In this document: piece by piece, positions 21,960-31,849 of the stretch | Position numbering within the stretch: position 1 is the stretch's first letter | How the letters are laid out: each line of letters starts with the position of its first letter | Assembly: GCA_020284085.1 (NCBI GenBank) | Contig: JACEVL010000973.1 | Span: 216,001 to 280,000, forward strand | Reading direction: 5' to 3' | DNA length: 64,000 nt | Origin: Aporrectodea caliginosa | Lineage: Eukaryota > Annelida > Clitellata > Crassiclitellata > Lumbricidae | Translations under genes and position numbers: made by a program | Notes under the pieces: model-generated | Databases searched by the model: none | The model's input: only the letters and a program-made list of their open reading frames with translations | Told to the model about the DNA's origin: nothing

Positions 21960-22495
21960 TCTCATTCAAAATCAGTCGCCAACTGAAAGTTGGCAACTGA
22001 TTTTGTAAATAAGTTAACTAAACTAAAAATATTTGGTTAAAGTTTTTCCAACTTGTTAACAAAGTTTTCCAAAACATTTTCACAATGACAGAGATTAAGT
22101 GAACTGTAATAATGCAAGGCGTCGATGACAATTTCACTTTCAAACCATGTAATGTGTACTAGACTAATAGTCCTAGTACAATTCTACAAGATAATCATGG
22201 AGAAAGTTGCTGATGCAAACGATGATGCATCGTGCAATGCAATTCACTTGACTTGAGTAATAAAACTAGTTACTCATGATAATCATTGCTGATTTTGTTA
22301 CTTCAGCTTTCTAGATAATAACTAAAAAATAGGCCTATATTGGTTAAATCTTTAGTTAATAACTAGAAAATATTATTTCAACTTTAGTTTTAACTAAACT
22401 ATTTTATTTTAGTTAAACTTCTGCCTAAACTAACAAATATTAGTCAAACTATAAGTTTGCAACTTTTAAGCTAATTTTGCCCATAACTGCCGATT
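21960..22495. mobile_element. hAT MITE F, diverged copy
   Basis: Shares most of its length with the element at 36128-36727: AGTTGGCAACTGATTTTGTA near the start, CGATGATGCATCGTGCAATG in the middle and AACTTTTAAGCTAATTTTGC at the end. Tandem AACTAAA-type words fill both arms. This copy has lost clear terminal repeats and flanking duplication. Confidence 0.65.
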
Positions 22496-22973
22496 GCCAT
22501 TTTCCGCAATTGTCACTAGCCTATGCTAGCTACATGTACGATCTATTAAACGAGCTATCAGAAAACCCGCAGCCCACCAGGAATGTGTAGAAATAATGAG
22601 TGGTGCTGCGAAGAGAAAGAAGGAATGTGAAATTGTGAACACCTGAAATACTATATGTCAAAAACAGAAGTGACAAATAATTATGTCAATAATTATGCCA
22701 TGATTAAGAATGACAATCTGGAATCAACGTTTCCAAACGTTGAAATTGCAATAAGAATGTTTCTGTCAATGATGGTGACAAAATGTAGCCTACAAGTGAG
22801 CATTCTTTCTCAAAACCTAAATTAATCAAGAACGAGCTTCGCAGCCTTATGATGCAAGAACGATTAAATTGCCTGTCTGTCATGAGCATAGAATCAGATG
22901 TGTTGGAGTCTTTGAATTTCGACGATTTTATAAGAGAGGTAATTTTTTACCATTCCAAAATATGTAGTATCTC

Positions 22974-23127
22974 AGCTCACAGGTAAGCTACCGTAACAAA
23001 TGAAGTGTTGAATTTAATAGTCAATGTCAAGAAATCAATTTCTCGTAGTGCCAATAGTGTGCGAGTGTTGCTTTCCATGATGCCGGCCAATATGACCGCC
23101 AAAACAAATGAATGTATATCTCAGCTT
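22974..23127 (+). repeat. GGCGGCCAATATG unit of the foldback family
   Basis: One roughly 150 bp unit (ACAGGTAAGCTACCGTAACA ... GCCGGCCAATATGACCGCC) homologous to the arms of the foldback element at 45557-46701. A second unit begins at 23717 and resumes after element H, at 25224-25345. Confidence 0.65.
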
Positions 23128-23716
23128 GGGGAACGGACATTTTCCCCTGGACAAAAGCCCCCGGACAAAATCCCCCAAGGTTTGGACATAATCTCCCCCA
23201 TGATAGGCTACGATAAATTATTATCGTATAATATTTTAGAAGTTTATCATACTAGTCTGTCCAAAATTGTTACCAGCAGTAGGAAAATGATGAAAATAAT
23301 TGTTGGCCTAAATGGAATTTTGATTGTGTGATGAAACTTTTTCTAATTAATATAAAATTGTTTCAGTAAATAGAACTGATCGACATTAACACAATCATCT
23401 TAACTTTAAACCTAAATGACACTAACAAGTCTTAACTTTATAACTGAATAACCGATTGACATTAACAAGTCTTAATTATCGAACTGAATGACACTAACAA
23501 GTCTTATGTTTAGGCCTACACGTGAATGATATAGCGAACAAGAACAGAGGAATTAAGGTTTATCAATGACATGCAGAAATTTGCTTATTGCACAGAGCGG
23601 GGTTTTTGTCCGAGGGGGATTATGTCCTACGCATAATCGGGGGCTTTTGTCCGGGGGCTTTTGTCCGGGGGATTTTGTCCCGGGGATTATGTCCAGGGGG
23701 ATAATGTCCTACACTC
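23128..23716. mobile_element. hAT-type MITE G (GGACATTTTCCCC ends)
   Basis: Starts GGGGAACGGACATTTTCCCC and ends GGGGGATAATGTCCTACACT; both ends hold several inverted copies of CCCCCGGACAAAA. CTCAGCTT flanks it exactly (23120-23127, 23717-23724). No coding sequence; the middle is AT-rich with a run of AACTGAATGACACTAACAAG units (23395-23505). It split a tandem unit of the foldback family. Confidence 0.75.
23395..23510 (+). repeat. short tandem units inside MITE G
   Basis: Four imperfect copies of a unit containing ACTAACAAGTCTTAA about 35-40 bp long. Confidence 0.5.
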
Positions 23717-24039
23717 CTCAGCTTATAGGTAAGTTATCATAAGCAGGGGCGGATCCAGGATTTCTGGTTAGGGGGGCGTAAATACTACCAATCCAATCCC
23801 GTATATATATATAATTATATATATATAAATTATATGAAATTAGATCACGCAAAATTATAATGATCCTTTTTATAGAAAATGTTAGGGAACTTTTAAAAAA
23901 ATATATAGTTTCTCATATAAAACAACTGGTCTCCACTGAAGGTTAACAGTGAAACGATTATAAATCAGTTATCGGTTTTGATCATGCAACCAAGTGAAGA
24001 CAATATTGTGAACTGAACAAGGTAGGCCTACAGGCAGCA

Positions 24040-24314
24040 GGCTCCTAGTATCATTATGTGGTCACCAAAAGTACCTGGCTGTGCCATTTCATGAAGGTAA
24101 GACTCAACATCGCCATGTGAAACTTTTTCAGACAGATGTACTGTAGTGCCATCCAACAAGGTAAGACTATCACGTCGGTCCCAAAGATACTGAACGATGT
24201 CACTTCTTATTGTAGCTGGACTTATGTTTTTGCAGAGACATAGCTTCATTTGGTCAGAAATTGATGAAAATAGACAATTGCCATCTTCTTTGGGATTTAA
24301 TGACACTATGTTGT
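24040..24314 (-). CDS. OTU cysteine protease domain exon
   Basis: Minus strand: a 3' splice-like TTACCATTTCAG at 24315 is followed by an open frame with NPKEDGNCLFSSISDQM, then TIRSDIVQYLWDRRDSL and MAQPGTFGDHIMIL. DGNCLF is the OTU catalytic motif with the Asp and nucleophile Cys present, and GTFGDHI is the conserved G-T-W-G-D-H strand. OTU enzymes remove ubiquitin. The catalytic His expected near the C-terminus is not in this exon, and no clear continuation is seen down to 23744. It lies inside element H and not in an evident host gene. Domain call good; whether it is still translated is open. Confidence 0.65.
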
Positions 24315-24462
24315 TCTGAAATGGTAAATGTTCTGGTGCAAATGCTGAAATATTGCAATATCCTTGATAAATGTATAATAATAATAATAATTTTCAAACT
24401 CGCAATTCTACATGCAGAATGTCTTCGTATTTGTTAAACTTCTTACATTGTTTACTTTTTCC

Positions 24463-24541
24463 CCGGGCACTCCGGGCCCCCTCACACCGCCGGGCCCCTG
24501 GGAATTTGCCCCTCCCCCTTTCGGCGGCCCTGGCTGCCCCC
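24463..24541. repeat. GC-rich fragment of another DNA transposon end
   Basis: Read on the minus strand, CAGCCAGGGCCGCCGAAAGG and then GGGGCCCGG-type words resemble a hAT terminus. No partner end was found nearby, so it is a solo fragment inside element H. Confidence 0.35.
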
Positions 24542-24861
24542 AACTAAAAATAATATAGTCGATGCCAATTTATCATACGATAATTAACATAGTAATGATA
24601 GAAATTGAATACACTAGTATTTGTATAAAAATAGATTCAATAAGCAAGGGATGGATCATGCGCCTCATCCATGGACCGCATGCCACTGAGCGTTAAGAGA
24701 ATGATTATATGAGTAGGCCTAGTTCTATATCCTTGATTTGCATTTGTCCATAATATCGGCAGCTGAACGCTTTCGGCGGCTAGAATCAGCACGACGAATT
24801 TCAAAATTATAATCATATGCCATCTTTTGAGATTTAGGCCTAAGATAGGCCTATGTCTTAC

Positions 24862-24934
24862 CAACGGCAGTCGGCTTATTCGCGAATGATAAAACTGCTT
24901 GTTTAAGCCGTTTTGACGGCGGACCACTCGACAT
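24862..24934 (-). CDS. putative N-terminal exon of element H protein
   Basis: ATG at 24934 gives MSSGPPSKRLKQAVLSFANK PTAV and then a donor G|GTAAGA at 24861. A short, basic, Ser/Lys-rich start of the kind (KRLKQ..LSFF..K) is common at the head of hAT transposases. The next exon is uncertain: 24730-24830 on the same strand holds EIRRADSSRRKRSAADIMDK in one frame, but its phase does not match. Suggestive only. Confidence 0.35.
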
Positions 24935-25223
24935 ATTTTTTAATTGACCAATTTCTATTTACTACGTAAATTTTGTCTGTACATGAACTTTGTGAATGAT
25001 GTCACGGCAAAGGTCATTGGTCACGTGGGCAACGTCTGCTAGCAACTCAGGTAAGTAGGTAAGAGAGCTCCGGTAAGAGAGCTCCATTCTGCCGGTCCAG
25101 CTACTTCAAACATCCTATTCCCAAATTGCAGTTATATTAGTTTTAGGTCAGTTTAGTTTGAGAACATTTGCTGTAGGTTTAGGGGGGCGTACGCCGGCTC
25201 CGCCCCCTCTAAATCCGCGCCTG

Positions 25224-25350
25224 ATAAGTTCATAACAAATAGACTAATAGAGTGTCTAATTAAATAGTTTCAAGGTCAGCGAATCGTTTTCTTGTAGTGC
25301 CAATTGTGGGCGAGTGTAACTTTCCAAGATGGCGGCCAATGTTAAAACTT
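25224..25350 (+). repeat. foldback-family unit, second half
   Basis: Continues the unit broken by element H: CATAACAAATAGACTAATAG, then GTAGTGCCAATTGTGGGCG and CCAAGATGGCGGCCAATG. Confidence 0.55.
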
Positions 25351-25584
25351 AATTCTTTGGTAGATTCAACACTTTATTTATGATTTTAAGTTATTTCTGA
25401 GTTCAGATATTTAAAATATATATTTTCCCTATGTATGAACAAATAACGACGTCGAGGACCAAAAGGGGTAAATTTTTACCCCATAACACTTTGGACTCAA
25501 AAATATTTTTCCCACAACATGACATCATGGTGGTTCTGCTGTCAGAATATGTCTGGGGTATTAACTTGTAAACATAAAACGGCA

Positions 25585-25835
25585 AATTATACATATCTCC
25601 CAACAGTTGCTGTTGGCAGAAGTACACGCGCTTTCTCGGTGGGGGGGCCCTCGACCTGGAATGGCCTCCCTCTGGAGCTTCGCCTTGTTCCTAGGACCTT
25701 CTCTCCCACGTTCTTTTCTCACCTTAAAACTGTTCTACTTGGCCGTGCTGGAGTCGGGAGCGCCTCTGAGTAGTTTCCTTGAAGGGGCGCTATACAAATG
25801 TTCGATATGAATGAATGAATGAATGAATGAAATAC
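25585..25835 (+). pseudogene. L2-like LINE 3' end with GAAT tail
   Basis: Open frame codes STRAFSVGGPSTWNGLPLEL and FFSHLKTVLLGRAG, the C-terminal block of the L2/CR1-like families here, followed by GGGCGCTATACAAATGTTCG and a (GAAT)n tail. 5'-truncated copy. Confidence 0.65.
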
Positions 25836-25967
25836 AGGCAGGAATGGAAGGAATGGGAATTAAGATCATGCATAGGCTATGCCAAATGGTGTGGGAAAGA
25901 GAGGTGTTGCCTACGGAATGGAAAAAAGCAATTATAATTTATACCCATACATAAGAAAAAGGACAAG

Positions 25968-26735
25968 TTGGAGTGTGCGAACTACAGAGGGATAAGCCTG
26001 CTTTGCCACAGCAGCAAGATCTTCTCAACAATCATATTACAACGGATCAGAAAGAGGACGGAAGAGATCATGTCGGAGGCGCAGGCAGGATTCAGAGTTA
26101 ATAGAAGTACAATTGACCAAATCTTTACCCTGAGACAATTGGCGGAGAAGTATGAAGAATTTGGGAAAGAGCTATACATATGCTACATAGATTTCCGTAA
26201 AGCCTTCGACAGCGTGTGGAGAAAGGGTCTGTGGAGGGTTATGAGGCAATATGGATACCCTGAGAAGATAGTAAGAATCTTGGAAAATGCGTACAAGGAC
26301 ACCTTCAGCGCTGTGAGAGTGAACGGAGAACTATCGGATTGGTTTGAGACCATAGTGGGAGTACTGCAGGGTTGCGTTCTGTCGCCGCTGCTCTTCAACA
26401 TATTTCTGGAACTGATCATGGCTAGGGCCCTGGAAGGAACAGAGGAAGGAGCTGTGATTGGAGGAGAATTGATAGGTGATCTAAGATTTGCGGATGACAT
26501 AGCACTGCTGGCAGAGCAGGTGGTGGGACTACAGGAGGTAGTGACAAGAGTAGTGGAAGTGAGTAAAAGGATGGGTATGGCGATAAATGTAGCGAAAACA
26601 GAAAGTCAACTTGTAGGAGGCGGAGACAAGAGGTTCATACTAAATGTGGATGGACAACAGCTAGTACAGACGGACAGCTTTGTTTACCTTGGGGGAAGCA
26701 TCAGTAGATGTAGGGTGGATAAGGGAAAGATATAG
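25968..26735 (+). CDS. RTE-clade reverse transcriptase
   Basis: A 255-residue frame: NYRGISLL (5-12), IDFRKAFDSVW (74-84, first catalytic Asp), GVLQGCVLSPLLF (131-143), FADDIALL (174-181, catalytic Asp pair), LGGSIS at the end. The order and the text DWFE..VGV.QGC.LSP are those of RTE/BovB-type LINEs. The frame breaks at 26735, where the protein should pass into RRIGLARGIW. The ATG is an internal Met; coding homology starts upstream at about 25846. An intact copy would copy its RNA at a nicked target. Confidence 0.8.
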   Translation: MECANYRGISLLCHSSKIFSTIILQRIRKRTEEIMSEAQAGFRVNRSTIDQIFTLRQLAEKYEEFGKELYICYIDFRKAFDSVWRKGLWRVMRQYGYPEKIVRILENAYKDTFSAVRVNGELSDWFETIVGVLQGCVLSPLLFNIFLELIMARALEGTEEGAVIGGELIGDLRFADDIALLAEQVVGLQEVVTRVVEVSKRMGMAINVAKTESQLVGGGDKRFILNVDGQQLVQTDSFVYLGGSISRCRVDKGKI

Positions 26736-26749
26736 AAAGAAGAATCGGA

Positions 26750-27283
26750 TTGGCAAGAGGAATATGGCAGGCGCTGGGGAAGGTCTGGAGCTCGAGAGAA
26801 ATAAGCAGAGGTACAAAGGTCAGGTTATATGAAACACTAGTGCTGAGCGCATTGCTGTACAATTCGGAGACCTGGACATTGAAGGAGACACATAAGCAGC
26901 GGCTGAGGGTCTTTGAAATGGCGTGCTTGCGAAGGATTGAGGGAGTCACAAGAAGAGACAGGATAAGGAATAAAGAGATACACAACAGACTAAACATCCG
27001 ATACGACATAGTCAGCAGGATACAGAACAGACGGCTGCGATACTTTGGACACGTAACCCGAATGGGGAATGACAGGTATCCAAAGATAGCTCTCAACGGG
27101 TATGTGCACGGAAAAAGAAAAAGAGGAAGGCAGAAGAAACGATGGATGGATATGATAAAGGAGGACTGTGGATTAATGGGATGGTCGGTTCAGGAGGCTA
27201 TGCACAGGGCATACAACAGAGAAGGATGGAGGTCTTCCATAAACGAGCGGCTTATGGGTGCGGGAGCATCGCCAAGGCCATAA
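26750..27283 (+). CDS. RTE LINE C-terminal region
   Basis: A 177-residue frame carrying SALLYNSETWTL (33-44), VFEMACLRRIEGVTRRDRI, LRYFGHVTRM, GRQKKRWMDMI and a final EAMHRAYNREGWRSS. This is the standard RTE C-terminus and should be continuous with the preceding RT; the two are separated by one frameshift and a stop. A related 3' end, inserted on its own, is at 51009-51408. Confidence 0.75.
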   Translation: MARGIWQALGKVWSSREISRGTKVRLYETLVLSALLYNSETWTLKETHKQRLRVFEMACLRRIEGVTRRDRIRNKEIHNRLNIRYDIVSRIQNRRLRYFGHVTRMGNDRYPKIALNGYVHGKRKRGRQKKRWMDMIKEDCGLMGWSVQEAMHRAYNREGWRSSINERLMGAGASPRP

Positions 27284-27483
27284 GTCACAACATCCAAATA
27301 CCGCTGGGGTAATTATTTATCCCGCTTGGTCCTGCGAAGTTTAAGGCTAGGGATTGTGCCTAGGTCCTTAAACTCTTTAAACCGGCTCTACGTGTAGCCA
27401 GTACAAATCAATCCGTTACCTTATTGTTTCACTTGTTCTTTTTCTCTTCTGAAGGTTACAGAAATAAATGATTGATTTCTTTC

Positions 27484-27980
27484 TATTTTATAACATATCC
27501 TTTGGGACTAATCTATCTATGGTGTGTATTTATATTTGCGGTTATCAATAAAGCGCCTGAAACAGAAAATAATCAATCAATATTTCTTATTTTGAAATGT
27601 CCTGTGAACGAACAATAGTCTCTGTACATTGGTGCTTAAATGATTATACGGCGTTTCGGTAAAACGTTATGCTCTTTCGAAGCGATATACTACGCAATTT
27701 AAGAAACTAAGAAAGCTCCTTGTAGTGTATTTTGCAGTTTTGGTTGTCTATAAGTAGCTGAGACGGAAACAGAAAACTAAAAATAATGAGTCATTTTAAT
27801 TAAAAACTGTAATGTGAGCTAATAATTTTATCCATGTACAGTTGTACACTGGTGTTTACATGGTTTTACTGCAGTACTGTGTAAATGCGCTAAGCACTTT
27901 ATGAGACCAAGAAACTCAAAATTGTAATCGTAATATGATGGTAATCCAGTTTCATCCATTTTGAATGCAATTAGGATGTT
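27484..27980. other. non-coding stretch with a diverged tandem duplication
   Basis: Two halves share AAACAGAAAA..TAA, TGTACA.TGGTG and AAGAAACT words about 200 bp apart, suggesting an old tandem duplication. No gene. Confidence 0.3.
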
Positions 27981-27984
27981 GTTC

Positions 27985-28710
27985 ATTCATTCCGGAAATT
28001 TATATAGCGCCTCTCCCAGAAGCCTACTCAGAGTCTTTTTCAGTCCAGCCACGGCCAAAGAGAATGGACTTAAGCTATTGGTAGAAATCAGGCAAATTAG
28101 TCTGGGGCAGTAAGCATAGCGTAAGCGGAAGCCCATTACAAGTGGATCGGCAAACAACAAGGACGGCTCGACGCTGTCTGACCGAGGAATAGCCCATGGG
28201 AACAAGAGCTCCCATTTAGCCGAAGAGCGTAGAGCTCGACGGGAGGCTAAGTCGGAAACCGGGCGACAGAGTTCAGAGAAGTAGGACGGAGCACTACCAG
28301 TGAGACACCGCCAGACAAGTGATGCTATCCTATAGGAGATGCGTTGCGAGGCAGGAAGCCAGTGCAAGACTTCACGCAAGTAGGTAGAAACTGGGGCATA
28401 TTTTGGAATATGACCGATAAACCGAGCAGCAGAACGAAGAACCCGGTCGAGACGCCCTATTAAGCCAGATGGGTGGCCAGCAAGAACCGAACAACAATGA
28501 TCAACTCTGCTGGTGACGAAGGCGTGGACAAGTACCACAGCAGCATCATGGGAAAGTGACCACAGGACAGCACGCAACTTACGGAGCTGGTAGTAACAGC
28601 TTCGTGTGACGAAGTTGACGTGCTGCGACAGATCAAGTACTTTGTCAAGTGTTGCTGCAAATAAATGGGAGACATGTGTAACTACTTCCTGTATATTGTA
28701 CAAAACACAG
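27985..28710 (-). CDS. L2/CR1-like LINE C-terminal fragment
   Basis: A 238-codon minus-strand frame: LSQHVNFVTRSCYYQLRKL, VLVHAFVTSRVDHCCSVLAG, VLHWLPASQRISYRIASLVW, CRPVSDLASRRALRSSA. These are the thumb and connection regions after YADD in L2/CR1-type RTs; compare 7480-7870. The 3' end GGCGCTATATAAATTTCC with CATTC repeats lies at 27985-28015. RT palm is missing, so it is 5'-truncated. Confidence 0.75.
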
Positions 28711-30660
28711 AATACATGACTGCAATGATATCGAAGAACTTTAGAGCTTAACTCTCTGTTAACTAGGTTTAAACTGTGGACTCAAAGCGCATAAATCTCT
28801 CCCTCGCCTGATAACATTTTGCCTGAGAATACCCTTCACTCCAAGGGCTTATAATAACCCCGTTTATGGCACCGCCCGTTTTATGGCACCGCCATCAAAA
28901 GAACCGGACCTAAACAGCAGTTCATGATTTATCATGATTTATCAAGAACACCTCTTCTCGTGTACCTTGTATTGTATAAGTTGATCATTTCCAAAATCGA
29001 CATAGAGCATTTACAGCTTTACATTGACGTAGAATTCTATGCAATTGTTTGTGCATTTTGATGAATAAACTGCGCCAAATATTCACAGTTTAATAGTTTG
29101 TCTTACCCCGTGCTCAGAGCAGAAGAAACGAAATAGAGCGGAGACAGCAATGGAAAGGAAATCAATCAGCAGTGTCCTATGGCTAATCTAGTATTCAGAA
29201 GGCTCAAATACGCAGCCCCATTGCATTTTCATCCACTGTTATTCTGCATCGTTATGACAACATCGTTATGACAACATAAAGTGCAGTAGGTGGTTGGTAT
29301 ACGCCTACAAGTCACAATGCGTGACTTTACGATAGAAAAAACATAGATTTGCCATTGTTTTTATGTAACTTTGAACCTTTCAGGCTGAAAACGATATGAA
29401 ACTGTAGGACTGTTAGCTCTTCACAGCCATTCACTCGCAGGCTATACTGACAAAGAAAGAATCTATGATAAGGCAAATTATCAGATAATACAATAATTAT
29501 ACAGGTGAACGTAACGACGTTGCTGCTGTGACACTGTGACCCCATTGAGAATGAATACGTGTATGCCGATTAGAATAGAATTAAGAGTTATTAAGTATGT
29601 TGCAAAGCTAGGTTCATAGAAGCTTGACGACGAATAGGCCTACATCTAAGAGTAGGCTATTGCCAGATTAATATTAGACATTACTCAGGTAAATGATATT
29701 GATCGAAGAGGAAGCCACACGTTATTAAAATCATGCTCTCTATTTCTTATTATCGTTTATTTGACTTATTAAATTGATAGGTTATTTAACATCAGCAATT
29801 AAATTGCAATAATAGCACATAATCATTTTCTTTTCTCAACATGTCTATTGTCTAATGAACGCCGAAAACTAAATGCTTTGAGAAAAGGATTGAAGTAGCC
29901 TACAGTGTCCTACACATGTCATATGCCCCACAACAGTTGAAACATAAAGTCGACTGTAACTTTTCATTGCAAACACGCAATTTCCAAATTGCAAATCTAT
30001 ATGCAAAGTCACGAAGATGAACAGTTACTATCCAACTGCAGAGCAATTGTTCTATTCTACCGTTCTTTTCTAAGTTCATTGAAAAGGTTGCGTATTCTCG
30101 ATTATTATGAGTGCGAGCGTTCGTCGTGTGCGTCTACTCCGTCTTGTTTAGTCTTTTTCTTAGTCTTCAGAAGTTTAATTTCGTTTTCAGTTGATATTCT
30201 AGTAGTCAAAATCATCTGGATTAATCGTCGCTACTTTTCAACAGATTATTTTCGTTGCTAAGAGTAACTATGGTTCGGTTTTGACTAACCTTCGACAGGC
30301 CTAGTGCGCATGTACTTAAGCCTCTTTGGATGTACGCCGTCTTACGCTGTAACACGTCATTTGTCTGTCTACGTCTACGTTGATGTCTTAATTGACGTCG
30401 TTCTCTTATCTGGTCCTGTTGACCAGTCGTCGCTATTTATAAACGGATTATTTTCATTGCCAGGAATTAATTTCGATTTAGTCTAACTTTGACAAGCTTA
30501 GTGCGCATGCACGCAATTGGAGTACGTCGTAACACGCAGACACACAACAGTTTGATTCAATTGGCAGACAATTGCCTGCCTATACGATTACGTCTTTATC
30601 TGAGTTCTCTGCTGATAGACTTATCAGTTGTGATGGTTCGTAGTTCGTATTTATCACAGG
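28711..30660. other. non-coding stretch with a 200 bp tandem repeat
   Basis: No gene recognised. 30225-30345 and 30425-30530 are two imperfect copies of one segment (GTCGCTA ... GATTATTTTC.TTGC ... TAGTGCGCATG), period about 200 bp. 28880-28905 has a doubled TTTATGGCACCGCC. Confidence 0.45.
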
Positions 30661-30679
30661 AACTTTGCTCAACCTGTTT

Positions 30680-31321
30680 TCGTGTGGCACTCCCAAGCAA
30701 CTCCTGAAACTCAACTATGCCTTACTCTCTGAAAAGTTTCTTCATTTCACATTCTCATCTAGTGTCCGTAACTTAGGTGTCACCCTAGATAGCTCTCTCA
30801 CCTTCATTGAACACATATATAAGCTTGCCCGTTCTTCTTACTTCCAACGGGTGGCTGGGTCGCAATATAAACGTGGAGTACGAGGTTGCTTTCTGCCTCC
30901 GACACTAATCATCTTCGATATGAAAAAGTGTCGTTAAGCCGAAATACAACTTACTTCCAACTTAGGGGCCTCAGGGCTATTCGCATATCTGTTTCCTCCT
31001 CTACCTTCACCTCAATTGTCCACGCTTTTGTCTGTTCTAGAATTGACTATTGCAATTCTCTCCTTGCTGGCGTTCCCAAGGTTCGTTTATCTCCTCTTCA
31101 GTCCGTTCTGAAAGTTGCTGCTAGACTTATAGCTCGCCTTCCTCGATTCTCTCATATCTCTACATTTATAGCTGAATAATTTCATTGGCAACCTCTCTCT
31201 GTTCGCATCCAATTTAAAGTTCTAATTCAGGTGCTCAAATCTCAACTGGGTCATGCTCCAAAATATCTTTGTCACCAAATTCTCCGCCTCTCTGCTACGT
31301 CATTGCGTCCTCTCAGATCCT
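30680..31321 (+). pseudogene. outer L2-like LINE, first part
   Basis: Codes KFLHFTFSSSVRNLGVTLDS and LTFIEHIYKLARSSYFQ, is broken by a 101 bp insert (30849-30949), and resumes QLRGLRAIRISVSSSTFTS, VHAFVCSRIDYCNSLLAG and VRIQFKVLIQVLKSQLGHAP up to SATSLRPLRS, where a second LINE enters. It resumes at 33696. One in-frame stop at 31180. Confidence 0.75.
30849..30949 (+). mobile_element. 101 bp retroposon-like structured insert
   Basis: Flanked by a perfect 12 bp duplication CTTACTTCCAAC (30837-30848, 30950-30961) inside the LINE frame, so it is a discrete mobile unit. Starts GGGTGGCTGGGTCGC and ends GTGTCGTTAAGCCGAAATAC; contains the hairpin GACAC..GTGTC. Related to the repeats at 3738, 51960 and 61388. 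Confidence 0.75.
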
Positions 31322-31767
31322 ACAATTCAACACTTTCCGACCTCCTCGATATTCATGCCCCACTCATCACCAAACGCATCTCCCAGAAAAGCAACCCTTG
31401 GTTCACTTCTTACCTCCAAGCTTTTAAATCTTTTCGCAGGAAACTTGAGCATATCTACCAGCGCTCCATCGATCCCACATCCAGAGCAAAAGCCCTCATC
31501 AACCTCAAATCAGCCACAAACAGATACCATAAACTCATCGCTGCTGCCAAAAAGAAATACTACTCCTCACTCATCCATTCCAGCTCCTCCAACCCTCGGC
31601 ACCTCTGGAGAGCTGTCAACTCTCTTCTTCATCGCAAATTCTCCTCACCGCTGACAAGTTCCATTCCCTCCCCGTCTATCGCTGATACCTTCTGCTCATT
31701 CTTCTCGGACAAAATCTCATCCCTTCGCTTCACGCTACAGTCTCTTCTAGATTCACACTCCCCCTAG
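31322..31767 (+). CDS. inner LINE: linker between endonuclease and RT
   Basis: Frame running from outer LINE codons into YNSTLSDLLDIHAPLITKRI, then PWFTSYLQAFKSFRRKLEHI and HLWRAVNSLLHRK. This is the typical segment between apurinic endonuclease and RT in CR1/L2-type ORF2. Ends at a stop at 31765. Confidence 0.65.
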
Positions 31768-31849
31768 CACTGATCCACTTTCCTCTCCAGACCATACTCC
31801 TCCTGCCTCCCAGTCATCGCTCTCAATCCTCTCTCCTGCCTCTGAAACA

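Larger units (their letters stand above)
23744..25223 (-). mobile_element. hAT-like element H enclosing an OTU exon
   Basis: Left end CAGGGGCGGATCCAGGATTT with TTAGGGGGGCG inside; right end GGGGGGCGTACGCCGG followed by CTCTAAATCCGCGCCTG. These are inverted and of the CAGGGGCGGA type common among hAT elements. The flanking duplication is not a clean 8-mer: ATAAG abuts both ends, and TAAGTT..CATAA appears on both sides. On the minus strand lie an N-terminal exon (24862-24934) and an OTU-domain exon (24040-24314). The insertion split a unit of the foldback family. Confidence 0.65.
25838..27480 (+). mobile_element. RTE-type LINE, 5'-truncated
   Basis: Begins immediately after the GAAT tail of the preceding L2-like end. 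Coding runs from about 25846 (GMEGMGIKIMHRLCQ) through two open frames to 27283, then a 3' UTR to about 27480 with a short ATGATTGATT end. Frames are broken at least twice: near 25950 and at about 26725. Confidence 0.75.
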
